A stretch of DNA of 12,424 bases from JACRDV01 sp024860865 [NCBI: Methanobacteriota archaeon] (GTDB lineage: Archaea > JACRDV01), in the NCBI GenBank assembly GCA_024860865.1, contig JACRDV010000140.1:1-12424 (forward strand). Reading direction: 5' to 3'. The notes beneath the pieces were generated by a model. That model did no database searches. It was not told where the DNA came from and saw only the letters and a program-made list of their open reading frames with translations. A program made the translations under genes and the position numbers. This document shows, one piece after another, positions 1-5,583 of the stretch (position 1 is the first letter of the stretch; every line of letters begins with the position of its first letter).

Positions 1-821
1 AGATCTCTTAACCTTGCGGGCATGAATGCGCCATCGCTCAAGCTTCCTCTGCTTCCATCTGCAATTCTAATTGCAGGTCCAGCTCCTAATTTTGCATAAC
101 CATATGCGTCTAAACTTGGAAAATCTGCAGCAGTAGTAGTGTCTATAATAATTGCAAGATCCGGATTGAGTTTAAAGGCAGAAACTGTTGCTCCTCTTAA
201 ACCAATTTCTTCTTGAACATTTCCAACTGCATATATTGTCGCATCAATTGGATCCAATTGTTTTATAATTTCAATCAAAGCCAGGCAGCCCAACCTATCA
301 TCAAAGGCTTTCCCAACAATAAAGTCCTCATTCAAGTCAGCCAATTCTCTATCCAGACTAATTGGAGATCCAACTTGAACTCCAATCTGTTTTGCATCTT
401 CTTCATTCACACAACCAATATCAATAAACATTTCTTCAATTTCTGGTTGCTCTTTCTTTTTTTCTTGAGGTAAGAACTCAAATGGACTGAAAATTACCCC
501 GGGATAATTTCCACTTTTGGCATGAACGACAACCCTTTGACCAAGCAAAGTTTGGTTTACTATCCCTCCAACTTTTGCAAATTTAGTAAATCCCTTTTTA
601 TCAACATACTTAACTAATAATCCAATTGTGTCGATGTGCGCACTGAGCATTATAACGGGTCTGCCTTTTACTCCTTGCTTTTTTGCAATCAAATTTCCAA
701 GATTATCAACTATTATTTCGTTAACATATGGTTTCAATTCGCGAGCCATTATGCTACGCACGTCGTCTTCAAACCCTGATATCCCGCTCGCTTGGACCAA
801 TTCTTTAAGCAAGTTTTTCAT
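1..821 (-). CDS. M42 family metallo-aminopeptidase (glutamyl aminopeptidase/endoglucanase-type), C-terminus off window
   Basis: Reverse-strand translation from the ATG at 819-821 gives 273 uninterrupted residues running off the left edge. M42 enzymes are cytosolic dinuclear metal aminopeptidases that form large tetrahedral (TET) particles and trim peptides. Visible metal-site motifs are LSAHIDTIG (His62, Asp64), GKAFDDRLG (bridging Asp174), VQEEIGLRG (catalytic and metal Glu204/Glu205) and IIIDTT (Asp227). The final His ligand lies near the C-terminus and would be outside the window; family members are about 350 residues, so roughly 75 are missing. The insert between residues 85 and 170 matches the dimerisation (PDZ-like) domain position. 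It is divergent from the 891 gene, with the AT-rich palindrome at 860-871 between them. Family assignment is firm; peptide specificity cannot be read from sequence. Confidence 0.93.
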   Translation of the reverse strand, partial: MKNLLKELVQASGISGFEDDVRSIMARELKPYVNEIIVDNLGNLIAKKQGVKGRPVIMLSAHIDTIGLLVKYVDKKGFTKFAKVGGIVNQTLLGQRVVVHAKSGNYPGVIFSPFEFLPQEKKKEQPEIEEMFIDIGCVNEEDAKQIGVQVGSPISLDRELADLNEDFIVGKAFDDRLGCLALIEIIKQLDPIDATIYAVGNVQEEIGLRGATVSAFKLNPDLAIIIDTTTAADFPSLDAYGYAKLGAGPAIRIADGSRGSLSDGAFMPARLRD

Positions 822-859
822 AACCTATACCAAAAATAATATAGACTAAACTCATTCAC

Positions 860-871
860 TTTAAATTTAAA
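860..871. promoter_or_regulatory. Palindromic TATA box between divergent genes
   Basis: The bases TTTAAATTTAAA form a perfect palindrome. Its centre is about 25 nt before the ATG at 891, the spacing of an archaeal TATA box for a leaderless transcript. On the other strand it is about 44 nt from the ATG at 821, which would leave a leader of about 20 nt. It could therefore drive both genes. Inferred from position and sequence only. Confidence 0.5.
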
Positions 872-890
872 TCCTTTATTGTGAGCGCAT

Positions 891-1736
891 ATGAGGCTTC
901 AAATTACTTTAATTCCGCCTGAATCGAAAAAATTGATTGCAAAAGCAGTCGTGGAGCTTGATGTAGTGAAAAATGCCTTAAAAAATGGAATCATTGCCAT
1001 AGCTTTGGGCACCACAACTAGCTACATTGCAGAGGCTCTAACAAACAAACAAATCCCTAAAGAGAAATATGTAGCTGGAATTGTAACCCAAGATAGAACT
1101 TGTGTAGTTCCAACAAATGAAAGAATTTCGGAGATAATTTTGAAAAATGGGCGACCATATCCAGTACCTATCGACAAAGCAGTTGCAGAGATGGATGGAA
1201 ACGACGTTTTCATTAAAGGTGCAAATGCGGTTGATCCTGATAGACATGCTGGAGTTTTTCTTGCAAGCACTGTTGGAGGAACAATCGGTCGCAACCTTGG
1301 AATTTTAATGGCGAGAGGCATAAATATAATCGTTCCTGTTAGCTTAGAAAAGTTGATCCCAATATCAGTAATAGAAGCGAGCAAAGAAGCGGGAATTACA
1401 AAAATTGATTATTCAATGGGAGTTCCTATCGGTATTATGCCAATAGTTGGAGGAAAAGTTGTAACAGAAATAGAAGCGATTGAAATTTTAACTGGGGCAC
1501 GTGCAATTCCGATTGGTGCAGGCGGGGTAAAGGGAGCAGAAGGCAGCATTACTTTAATTGTTAAGGGTACTGAAGAGCAAATTAAAAAAGCAATTGAGTT
1601 GATTGAAGGAATTAAAGGAGAGAAGGCAGCTGCTGTAAAGGCTGGAGATTGTGAAATTTGTACATATAGGCATTGCCCATTCTTTGGGCAAAAAGAGAGG
1701 ACTACTTTCATAGGAAAGGTTAAGAGAGGTGGATGA
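891..1736 (+). CDS. Conserved archaeal protein of unknown function, C-terminal cysteine cluster
   Basis: This 281-residue soluble protein has no signal peptide or membrane segment. I recognise its type as a conserved archaeal hypothetical but know no established role. The N-terminal part has a glycine-rich segment, IALGTTTSYIAEAL (around residues 38-51), reminiscent of sugar-phosphate-binding loops such as that of ribose-5-phosphate isomerase; this is only a resemblance. The middle holds VDPDRHAGVFLAS and a Gly-rich stretch around residues 205-215 (IGAGGVKGAEGS). Near the C-terminus Cys254, Cys257 and Cys262 with His261 (CEICTYRHC) could bind a metal or iron-sulfur cluster. The ATG at 891 is about 25 nt from the TATA palindrome and is likely leaderless. 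Its stop overlaps the DJ-1 gene by 4 nt (ATGA), so the two are probably co-transcribed and translationally coupled. Confidence 0.85.
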   Translation: MRLQITLIPPESKKLIAKAVVELDVVKNALKNGIIAIALGTTTSYIAEALTNKQIPKEKYVAGIVTQDRTCVVPTNERISEIILKNGRPYPVPIDKAVAEMDGNDVFIKGANAVDPDRHAGVFLASTVGGTIGRNLGILMARGINIIVPVSLEKLIPISVIEASKEAGITKIDYSMGVPIGIMPIVGGKVVTEIEAIEILTGARAIPIGAGGVKGAEGSITLIVKGTEEQIKKAIELIEGIKGEKAAAVKAGDCEICTYRHCPFFGQKERTTFIGKVKRGG

Positions 1737-2281
1737 TGCCAAAAGTAGTTGTTTTATTGGCACCAGGTTTTGAAGAGGTTGAAATGGCCTCAATTGTTGA
1801 CACTTTAAGAAGAGCCGGAATAGATGTTACATTAGCTGGGCTTCAGAGCGGTACGATAACCGGAGCTCATGGATTAAGAGTTATAGCAGATACCTTAATT
1901 GACACGATAAATCCTGAAAAATTCGATTCTGTCATTTTGCCAGGTGGTTCGCCAGGTTGGATGAATCTCAAAAAAGATAACCGAGTAATTAAGCTAGTTC
2001 AGGAGTTTAACAAAAAGAGGAAGATTATTGCCGCAATTTGTGGTGCTTCAAGTGTTTTAGCTGCTGCAGGAGTCTTAAAGGATAAAAGAGCAACAATTTA
2101 TCCTGGCATGGAAAGTGAGCTGACTGATGCAAAACCTGCTTCAGAGCGAGTTGTTGTGGATGGAAAAATAATAACTAGTCAAGGTCCAGGAACTGCAATT
2201 GAATTCGGATTGAAGCTTGCCGAAATCTTAGTTAGCAAATCAAGAGCTGAAGATGTAAAAAGAGCAATGGTTGTCAAGTAA
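1733..2281 (+). CDS. DJ-1/PfpI family protein (DJ-1 branch)
   Basis: This 182-residue protein covers the whole DJ-1/PfpI domain. The motifs match human DJ-1 closely in order: LAPGFEEVE with Glu17 equivalent to DJ-1 Glu18, RRAGIDVTLAGL, VILPGG, the nucleophile elbow AAICGAS with Cys103, and TSQGPGTAIEFGL. DJ-1-branch proteins are described as chaperone, deglycase/glyoxalase-like or redox-stress proteins; PfpI-branch proteins as peptidases. The His that follows the Cys in DJ-1 is not conserved here (IYPG instead of a THP-like segment), so the exact reaction is open. Start choice is between the ATG at 1733 and the next codon ATG at 1736; the GAGGTGG ribosome-binding sequence at 1726-1732 fits 1736 slightly better. 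The gene overlaps its upstream neighbour by 4 nt. It ends 13 nt before the tRNA gene. Confidence 0.93.
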   Translation: MMPKVVVLLAPGFEEVEMASIVDTLRRAGIDVTLAGLQSGTITGAHGLRVIADTLIDTINPEKFDSVILPGGSPGWMNLKKDNRVIKLVQEFNKKRKIIAAICGASSVLAAAGVLKDKRATIYPGMESELTDAKPASERVVVDGKIITSQGPGTAIEFGLKLAEILVSKSRAEDVKRAMVVK

Positions 2282-2294
2282 AGATGTTTCCAAT

Positions 2295-2384
2295 GGGCCC
2301 GTGTTATAGTCTGGATTAGCATCCAGGGCTCCGGTCTTCGGGAGATACCCTGGGACCCGGGTTCAAATCCCGGCGGGCCCGCCA
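2295..2384 (+). tRNA. tRNA-Arg(CCG) with 12-nt intron, CCA encoded
   Basis: A 7-bp acceptor stem, GGGCCCG (2295-2301) with CGGGCCC (2374-2380), is followed by discriminator G at 2381 and an encoded CCA. The T arm is CCGGG-TTCAAAT-CCCGG (2357-2373). The anticodon stem CAGGG/CCCTG (2324-2328, 2348-2352) encloses 19 nt. These fold as a relaxed bulge-helix-bulge: CTCC (2329-2332) pairs with GGAG (2341-2344), flanked by 3-nt bulges GGT and ATA. Cutting each bulge after its second base removes 2335-2346 (12 nt) at the canonical 37/38 position and leaves the loop C-T-CCG-G-A, anticodon CCG. A20 and G73 suit arginine identity. The mature length is 75 nt without CCA. The D stem is poor: aligned on A14-G15 and G18-G19, pairs 10-25 and 12-23 are mismatched. 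Identity is good; the D arm deserves checking. Confidence 0.87.
2335..2346 (+). other. tRNA-Arg intron (12 nt) at position 37/38
   Basis: These bases are predicted to be removed by the archaeal splicing endonuclease. The 4-bp central helix CTCC/GGAG and two 3-nt bulges are visible, but the usual second helix inside the intron is reduced to at most one C-G pair, so the motif is of the relaxed type. Without the intron the anticodon loop is exactly 7 nt. Confidence 0.8.
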
Positions 2385-2435
2385 CAAAACTTATTCGGGT
2401 CCCTTATCTTTTATTTATGATCATGATAATTCTAT

Positions 2436-2660
2436 CTAGGAAACTGCGGGGGGAGGGGTCAACCAATCAGTTGGCAGAGCCTCTACAAGTTTCTCCTTCT
2501 TTTTGTATGCACTCTCGTTTATGAGGGATATGAGTTTGTTGGTCACTTCCTTGTATGGCTCCACGATCTGACCGATGGAGTAGTCTAAAAACTCGTGTTT
2601 CAGGGTTTCTATGGCCACGTCCTCACTCTTCTCATAAATATAGATGATATTTCCTTCCAT
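2436..2660 (-). CDS. Small conserved archaeal 'HEF' protein, probably a remnant with altered C-terminus
   Basis: This is a 74-residue reverse-strand frame. Residues around ETLKHEFLDY, EPYKE and AYKKKEKLVEAL look like a small archaeal family I recall in which a HEF(L/I) motif is followed by helices rich in Lys and Glu and which sits near winged-helix genes; I cannot name it. The His-Glu pair recalls a zinc-peptidase helix, but the second His of HExxH is absent, so I do not claim catalysis. The last 10 residues (TDWLTPPPAVS region) are Pro-rich and look unlike the rest, as if the original end had been lost. The start ATG at 2660 lies 1 nt beyond the stop codon of the upstream remnant at 2662-2769, which suggests a deletion joined two genes. 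G+C is visibly higher than in the flanking core genes. Confidence 0.55.
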   Translation of the reverse strand: MEGNIIYIYEKSEDVAIETLKHEFLDYSIGQIVEPYKEVTNKLISLINESAYKKKEKLVEALPTDWLTPPPAVS

Positions 2661-2661
2661 T

Positions 2662-2769
2662 TTACCCGGGGTTGTCGAAGAAGATATCCAAAATTCTCAA
2701 CTTTGGGGAGTAGCCGAAAGCCTTAATCAACAGTGATTCTCCGAGATTCTTGTACCTGACTTCGTTCAC
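2662..2769 (-). pseudogene. Truncated winged-helix (HTH) transcription-regulator N-terminus
   Basis: Reverse-strand reading from a GTG at 2769 gives 35 codons ending in TAA. The segment LLIKAFGYSPKLRILDIFF is characteristic of the first helices of archaeal winged-helix regulators, which typically read like IKVFGDSP.R.R.LDFL and continue for about 60 more residues with the recognition helix. Here translation stops right after DNPG, so the DNA-binding part is gone. The TATA-like sequence at 2800-2807 read on this strand is 31-38 nt upstream, so the remnant may still be transcribed with the 2436-2660 gene. Short length keeps confidence moderate. Confidence 0.5.
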
Positions 2770-2799
2770 GCTCTCACAAATGTGGATTGGGGGCTTAAG

Positions 2800-2807
2800 T
2801 ATTTATA
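2800..2807. promoter_or_regulatory. TATA box for the 2831 VapBC pair, possibly bidirectional
   Basis: TATTTATA lies about 27 nt before the GTG at 2831, matching an archaeal TATA box for a leaderless or near-leaderless transcript. Read on the other strand it is TATAAATA, 31-38 nt before the GTG of the HTH remnant, so it may serve both directions. Confidence 0.5.
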
Positions 2808-2830
2808 TGCTCTGAAAACTAATTTGAATA

Positions 2831-3076
2831 GTGACCCTTATGGCAGACGTTGGAGCTGAACGCTTGGCTCAGAAGCGGGTTGAGGATTTAATAGCGATAA
2901 GCCTATACCAGGCAAGGGCTAACAGGGTAAAGGAGTATGTGAGAGAGCTTTACAAGGGCTACGAACCCTACTTAAAACCATTAGAGAAAGTTAGGGAGAT
3001 TTTAGCCAACGAAATAGCTGGAGAGAAAATGTTGAGCCAGGAGGTTGTTGAGCTTCGAAGAAGGGAGACACATTGA
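2831..3076 (+). CDS. Putative antitoxin of VapBC-type module
   Basis: This 81-residue protein is highly charged and predicted mostly helical (KRVEDLIAIS, RVKEYVRELYKGYEPYLKPLEKVREIL). It carries no recognisable AbrB, RHH or HTH DNA-binding motif. Its role is inferred from context: the stop codon (3074-3076) directly abuts the ATG of a PIN-domain toxin at 3077, the classic antitoxin-toxin order. I recall similar small helical proteins with an RVEDLIAIS-like segment next to archaeal PIN genes, but cannot name the family. The start may be the GTG at 2831 (about 27 nt from the TATA box, leaderless) or the ATG at 2840; the latter gives MADVGAERL. G+C is higher than in the core flanks, consistent with acquisition. 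Confidence 0.75.
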   Translation: MTLMADVGAERLAQKRVEDLIAISLYQARANRVKEYVRELYKGYEPYLKPLEKVREILANEIAGEKMLSQEVVELRRRETH

Positions 3077-3556
3077 ATGGCCACCTTCTACTTCGATACC
3101 TCTGCTATAGTAAAAAGATACCGTAAAGAAATTGGTTCTGAGATTTTAGACAAGATATTTGAACGTAAGGAGCACGCTTTCACTATTTCGTTCTGGAGCG
3201 TACTTGAGTTTATAGTCGCCTTCTCAACTCGAATGAGAAGGGAAGGGTTGTCAAGAGAGGCTTTTAATGCTGTTGTCTCACGTTTCCTTAAGGATGTTTT
3301 AGACAGGTTTGCCATAACTACTGTGAATGATGAACTTGTTGCTTCAGCGACTCCGCTAGCAGTTGAGCACGCTTTACCTTCAGCAGACTGTCTACAATTG
3401 GCTAGTGTGATACATATGAAAAAGGCCTTAGAACCCATAAAAGAAGAGCTTATTCTCATATGCTCAGATAAGGAATTATGCAGGGCAGCCGAAAAAGAAG
3501 GAATAGAATTCATTGATCCAGAGGAAAGAGATGCCTTAGAAAAATTAAGTATATAA
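3077..3556 (+). CDS. PIN-domain ribonuclease toxin (VapC family)
   Basis: This 159-residue protein spans a complete PIN domain. VapC toxins are Mg2+-dependent endoribonucleases that usually cleave tRNA or rRNA and are held inactive by the co-encoded antitoxin. The acidic active-site residues are present in order: Asp7 in FYFDTSAIVK, Glu44 in SVLEFIVAF, Asp104 in LPSADCLQLAS and Asp131 in LICSDKEL. Length and motif spacing are normal, with nothing truncated. It follows its antitoxin with no gap, so translation is probably coupled. The family call is firm; the RNA target cannot be read from sequence. Confidence 0.9.
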   Translation: MATFYFDTSAIVKRYRKEIGSEILDKIFERKEHAFTISFWSVLEFIVAFSTRMRREGLSREAFNAVVSRFLKDVLDRFAITTVNDELVASATPLAVEHALPSADCLQLASVIHMKKALEPIKEELILICSDKELCRAAEKEGIEFIDPEERDALEKLSI

Positions 3557-3804
3557 TTTGTAGTGATAATACTACTAAAAACTTAGGTAATTCATCTCCA
3601 AATATGAAATTAACTGGTTGCATATGAATTTTAAAAAAACATTCAAAAAAATAATCCAACAGAGGTTTCCCACAGAGATCTAACTTATTATCCTCAATCC
3701 ATTCATTATGTTCCCCCTATAAACCTGCCAACAAAATTACAATTGGAACTTGACATGCCAATAAACTGTAAACTAGATAAGAATCCTGCTCAACTTTTTT
3801 AGTT
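3557..3804. other. AT-rich intergenic stretch, no supported gene
   Basis: This lies between two convergent toxin-antitoxin modules. I see no convincing start/ribosome-site combination or RNA gene. A long reverse-strand open frame without a plausible start exists (see rejected items). It may contain decayed mobile DNA. Confidence 0.4.
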
Positions 3805-4095
3805 TCAAACTTTTTCTACAGTAATTTTTTTGCCTTCTATACCGAGAACGACTTCTTTACCGGGTTTAAGTTTGATGTGTTTCACATAGCTTCTAGGAAT
3901 CCTTATCGCAAGGCTTCCTCCATGTTTGAATATTTTTCTCCTCTCTAATTTTACCACTGGAATTTTATCAAATTCCTTTTCACTAATCCATTCTTCACCG
4001 CAGCTGGGACAAATTTCCCCTTTCACATAAACTCCTTTACGAAACTCGATCATTTTTTCTTTCATTTCGTTTTCGCAAAATGGACATTTAGTCAT
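3805..4095 (-). CDS. Antitoxin: YgiT/MqsA-type zinc ribbon fused to AbrB/MazE-type DNA-binding domain
   Basis: The chosen start is the ATG at 4095 (96 residues) because ACTGAGGG, a good ribosome-binding sequence, ends 7-8 nt upstream; the longer frame to 4140 would overlap the upstream gene. Residues 1-40 form a zinc ribbon with CPFC (Cys4, Cys7) and CPSC (Cys29, Cys32), ending in GEEWIS, as in YgiT/MqsA-type antitoxins. Residues about 54-96 (KHGGSLAIRIPRSYVKHIKLKPGKEV) match an AbrB/SpoVT swapped-hairpin DNA-binding domain. MqsA normally carries a C-terminal HTH domain, so this is a domain substitution. It lies 17 nt downstream of a DUF4258 gene, the toxin-first order of mqsRA-like modules. 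It likely neutralises that toxin and represses the operon. Confidence 0.83.
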   Translation of the reverse strand: MTKCPFCENEMKEKMIEFRKGVYVKGEICPSCGEEWISEKEFDKIPVVKLERRKIFKHGGSLAIRIPRSYVKHIKLKPGKEVVLGIEGKKITVEKV

Positions 4096-4112
4096 TTTTA
4101 TTCCCTCAGTTA

Positions 4113-4355
4113 TTATTTTACAGTGATTACCCACAACCAACCTCTTCTTATCGTAAATTCTATTTTAACAACTGACTCGCCAATCTCTGTTTCTAAGGTG
4201 CCTACACTTCCCTCTTTCTCTGGTCTACGAATTATCTTTGCTACCTTTAGATAATGCCTAAATTGTTCCGTTTTTTCAATTTTGTACCGTTCTTTCAACC
4301 TTATTGCAGCATGCCTAGAATATCTCAGCGGTAAATTATGTAATTCCCACTTCAT
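4113..4355 (-). CDS. DUF4258-family putative RNase toxin
   Basis: Eighty residues from the ATG at 4355; an in-frame ATG at 4436 would add 27 residues that do not look conserved. The sequence has the DUF4258 pattern: a start like RYSRHAAIRLKERYKI, then a strand with a glycine turn (GESVVKIEF) and a final strand (WLWVITVK). DUF4258 proteins belong to the RelE/MqsR-like toxin group by predicted fold and are often paired with YgiT-type zinc-finger antitoxins, exactly as here. The HxxxRxxER segment supplies the conserved basic and acidic residues; the catalytic mechanism is not established from sequence. A possible promoter (GTTTTAAGTATACACA read on this strand) lies about 30-40 nt upstream of 4355. 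Confidence 0.75.
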   Translation of the reverse strand: MKWELHNLPLRYSRHAAIRLKERYKIEKTEQFRHYLKVAKIIRRPEKEGSVGTLETEIGESVVKIEFTIRRGWLWVITVK

Positions 4356-4436
4356 CTTTTCCAGATTTAAATAGATACTTTGTGTATACTTAAAACTTTT
4401 TGTTCGACAGCTATTAAATAGAGTTGAATAAACCAT

Positions 4437-4458
4437 TTTCTGAGAAATATCTCAGAAA
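4437..4458. promoter_or_regulatory. Perfect 9-bp inverted repeat, operator or recombination-site candidate
   Basis: The arms TTTCTGAGA and TCTCAGAAA flank AATA. This lies directly before the alternative ATG at 4436 and about 80 nt before the preferred toxin start at 4355. It could be the operator of the toxin-antitoxin operon. It is also only about 130 bp from an integrase relic, so a recombinase core site is possible. Confidence 0.45.
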
Positions 4459-4591
4459 TAACCATTAAATTACCTAATCCTTGCTCAAATATTGCTTGCT
4501 AGTTCAAACGCTAGTATAAAGCTAAAAGGGCCGCTATAAATTGGATTCAAAACCCTTGTATTAGGACCCAGTACTAGTACTTTCGGTTCAG

Positions 4592-4810
4592 ATGCCGAAG
4601 GAGAGCTGACTTCAGAGCACGACTATCTTCCGAGGACCCAGATTTCCGGCGTTGGTATGAGGATGTTATCCATGGCAGCATTGTTACAGCTCACCCTGCT
4701 TCGCATTGGGTTCGTCCACAAGAAATTCGGGATGACTCCAAAACAGATAGCATCATTCAATCCTAAGCAACTTTTTCCGCTATACCTCTCCTTCCTAACC
4801 TTTCTATATT
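4592..4810 (+). pseudogene. Decayed N-terminal fragment of an archaeal tyrosine recombinase/integrase
   Basis: No single frame gives a gene, but two frames together read as the SAM-like core-binding N-terminus of archaeal tyrosine integrases. Frame one, from about 4629, gives SEDPDFRRWYEDVIHGSIVTA. A shift near 4693-4700 then gives LRIGFVHKKFGMTPKQIASF. Family members read like DPD..RWY.N..RGS..TA..YLRRLG.FC...G.TPK.I. At least one more shift lies upstream: a frame opening MPKES at 4592 hits a stop, which may be the original N-terminus. The catalytic R..HxxR..Y half is missing, so the fragment is inert. It lies between two toxin-antitoxin modules and is best explained as the relic of the element that brought them. 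My family match is from memory and should be checked by a profile search. Confidence 0.58.
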
Positions 4811-4890
4811 TCCTTACCGCTAATGCCATTCGATTTATTAGTAAAAACTTTGTTAAAAATGCGGAGAGTAGATTTAACCTTTAGAATTAA

Positions 4891-5328
4891 TCATAACAAC
4901 TTCTCTGGCAAAATAACTTTTATTTCCCCAATTTTTCTAAAATCGTCATCTCTTGTAATTAATGCAGATCCTGTTTTTAAAGCGGTTGTGGCTATCAAAC
5001 TATCCAATAAAGATAATTTGTATTTATTAATTAATTCAAGCATTATTGGTATTAAATCTTCAGAAAGGGGAATCGTTTTTAAAACATTTAGTTGAGAAAG
5101 ATCGCGAAGATAGCTTAAAGCTTCACTTGCTTTTTTATAACCTAGATCCTGAAAAACTACCCAAACTACTTCAGCTAGGGTTACTGTTGATACAAAAACA
5201 GATTCAAATTTCTTTTCTTCTACCTTTCTTAATAGCTCACTCGAAGCTTTAACAAAAGTCCTTTCTTCAAAAATTACGTTTAGGAAGATGTTTGCATCCA
5301 AAACTATCTTCTTAATCTTCGCTCCCAT
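4891..5328 (-). CDS. vapC: PIN-domain ribonuclease toxin (VapC family)
   Basis: This 145-residue protein is a complete PIN domain of normal length. Active-site acids are visible: Asp11 in KIVLDANIFLN, Glu53 in VTLAEVVWVV, Asp109 in SLLDSLIATTA and Asp127/128 in ITRDDDF. It would act as a Mg2+-dependent endoribonuclease restrained by the upstream AbrB-type antitoxin. Its ATG at 5328 lies inside the antitoxin gene, giving a 25-nt overlap that implies translational coupling. A GAGAAAGA sequence just before the ATG may help initiation. It is not closely similar to the PIN protein at 3077-3556, so this is an independent module rather than a duplication. RNA target unknown. Confidence 0.92.
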   Translation of the reverse strand: MGAKIKKIVLDANIFLNVIFEERTFVKASSELLRKVEEKKFESVFVSTVTLAEVVWVVFQDLGYKKASEALSYLRDLSQLNVLKTIPLSEDLIPIMLELINKYKLSLLDSLIATTALKTGSALITRDDDFRKIGEIKVILPEKLL

Positions 5329-5558
5329 TCTTTCTCAAACTCTTTATGCCATTCTAAACTGCTTTTACTTGGTTTCCCTAAACCCTTTAATTTTTCAACA
5401 ATGCTAACTCTTCTAGGCTTTAAAGCTATTTCTTCTTTACGTAATTCTAAAATGACCTTACTCCCCTTACCGATAGCAAATGTTTCTCTTAGAGTTTTAG
5501 GCAAAGTTAATTGTCCTTTGCTTGTAACTTTAACTACATACTTTTCTTTTATTTTCAT
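5304..5558 (-). CDS. vapB: AbrB/SpoVT-type antitoxin (VapB family)
   Basis: This is an 84-residue protein. Residues about 6-48 (VVKVTSKGQLTLPKTLRE then GKGSKVILEL) are a textbook AbrB/MazE swapped-hairpin DNA-binding domain. Residues 50-84 are a charged, helical tail (EWHKEFEKEWERRLRR) expected to wrap the PIN toxin. The toxin gene overlaps its 3' end by 25 nt. A perfect inverted repeat lies immediately upstream of the ATG, between the TATA-like TTTATAAA at 5582-5589 and the start, so binding there would block transcription initiation: classic VapB autorepression (inferred). The TATA-to-ATG distance suggests a leaderless or near-leaderless mRNA. Confidence 0.92.
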   Translation of the reverse strand: MKIKEKYVVKVTSKGQLTLPKTLRETFAIGKGSKVILELRKEEIALKPRRVSIVEKLKGLGKPSKSSLEWHKEFEKEWERRLRR

Positions 5559-5583
5559 AAGTAAGAATTATATTTTCTTACTT
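5559..5583. promoter_or_regulatory. Operator-like 9-bp perfect inverted repeat upstream of vapB
   Basis: The arms AAGTAAGAA and TTCTTACTT are perfect complements around the 7-nt spacer TTATATT, abutting the ATG at 5556-5558. A TATA-like TTTATAAA (5582-5589) overlaps the outer arm. Such placement lets a bound dimer or tetramer exclude the transcription machinery, as expected for autoregulation by the AbrB-type antitoxin. Confidence 0.65.

Noticed and set aside
213-849. Forward-strand ORFs at 213-473 and 628-849
   Set aside because: They are antisense to the well-supported M42 peptidase frame.
3535-3733. Reverse-strand open frame of about 65 codons (contains EHNEWIEDNKLDL) downstream of the first VapC gene
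   Set aside because: No start codon with a ribosome site at its beginning, it runs antisense into the vapC 3' end, and I recognise no family; it may be decayed DNA but is not supported as a gene.
4526-4560. Segment GATTCAAAACCC near 4545 and GGTTCAGATGCC near 4585 as a possible second tRNA T-arm (attachment site copy)
   Set aside because: Loop lengths are wrong for a T arm and the surrounding bases do not match the tRNA-Arg 3' end, so it is not an att duplicate.
4623-4884. Intact-looking small ORFs on both strands between 4623 and 4884
   Set aside because: The forward frame is explained as part of the frameshifted integrase relic and the reverse one is its antisense shadow.
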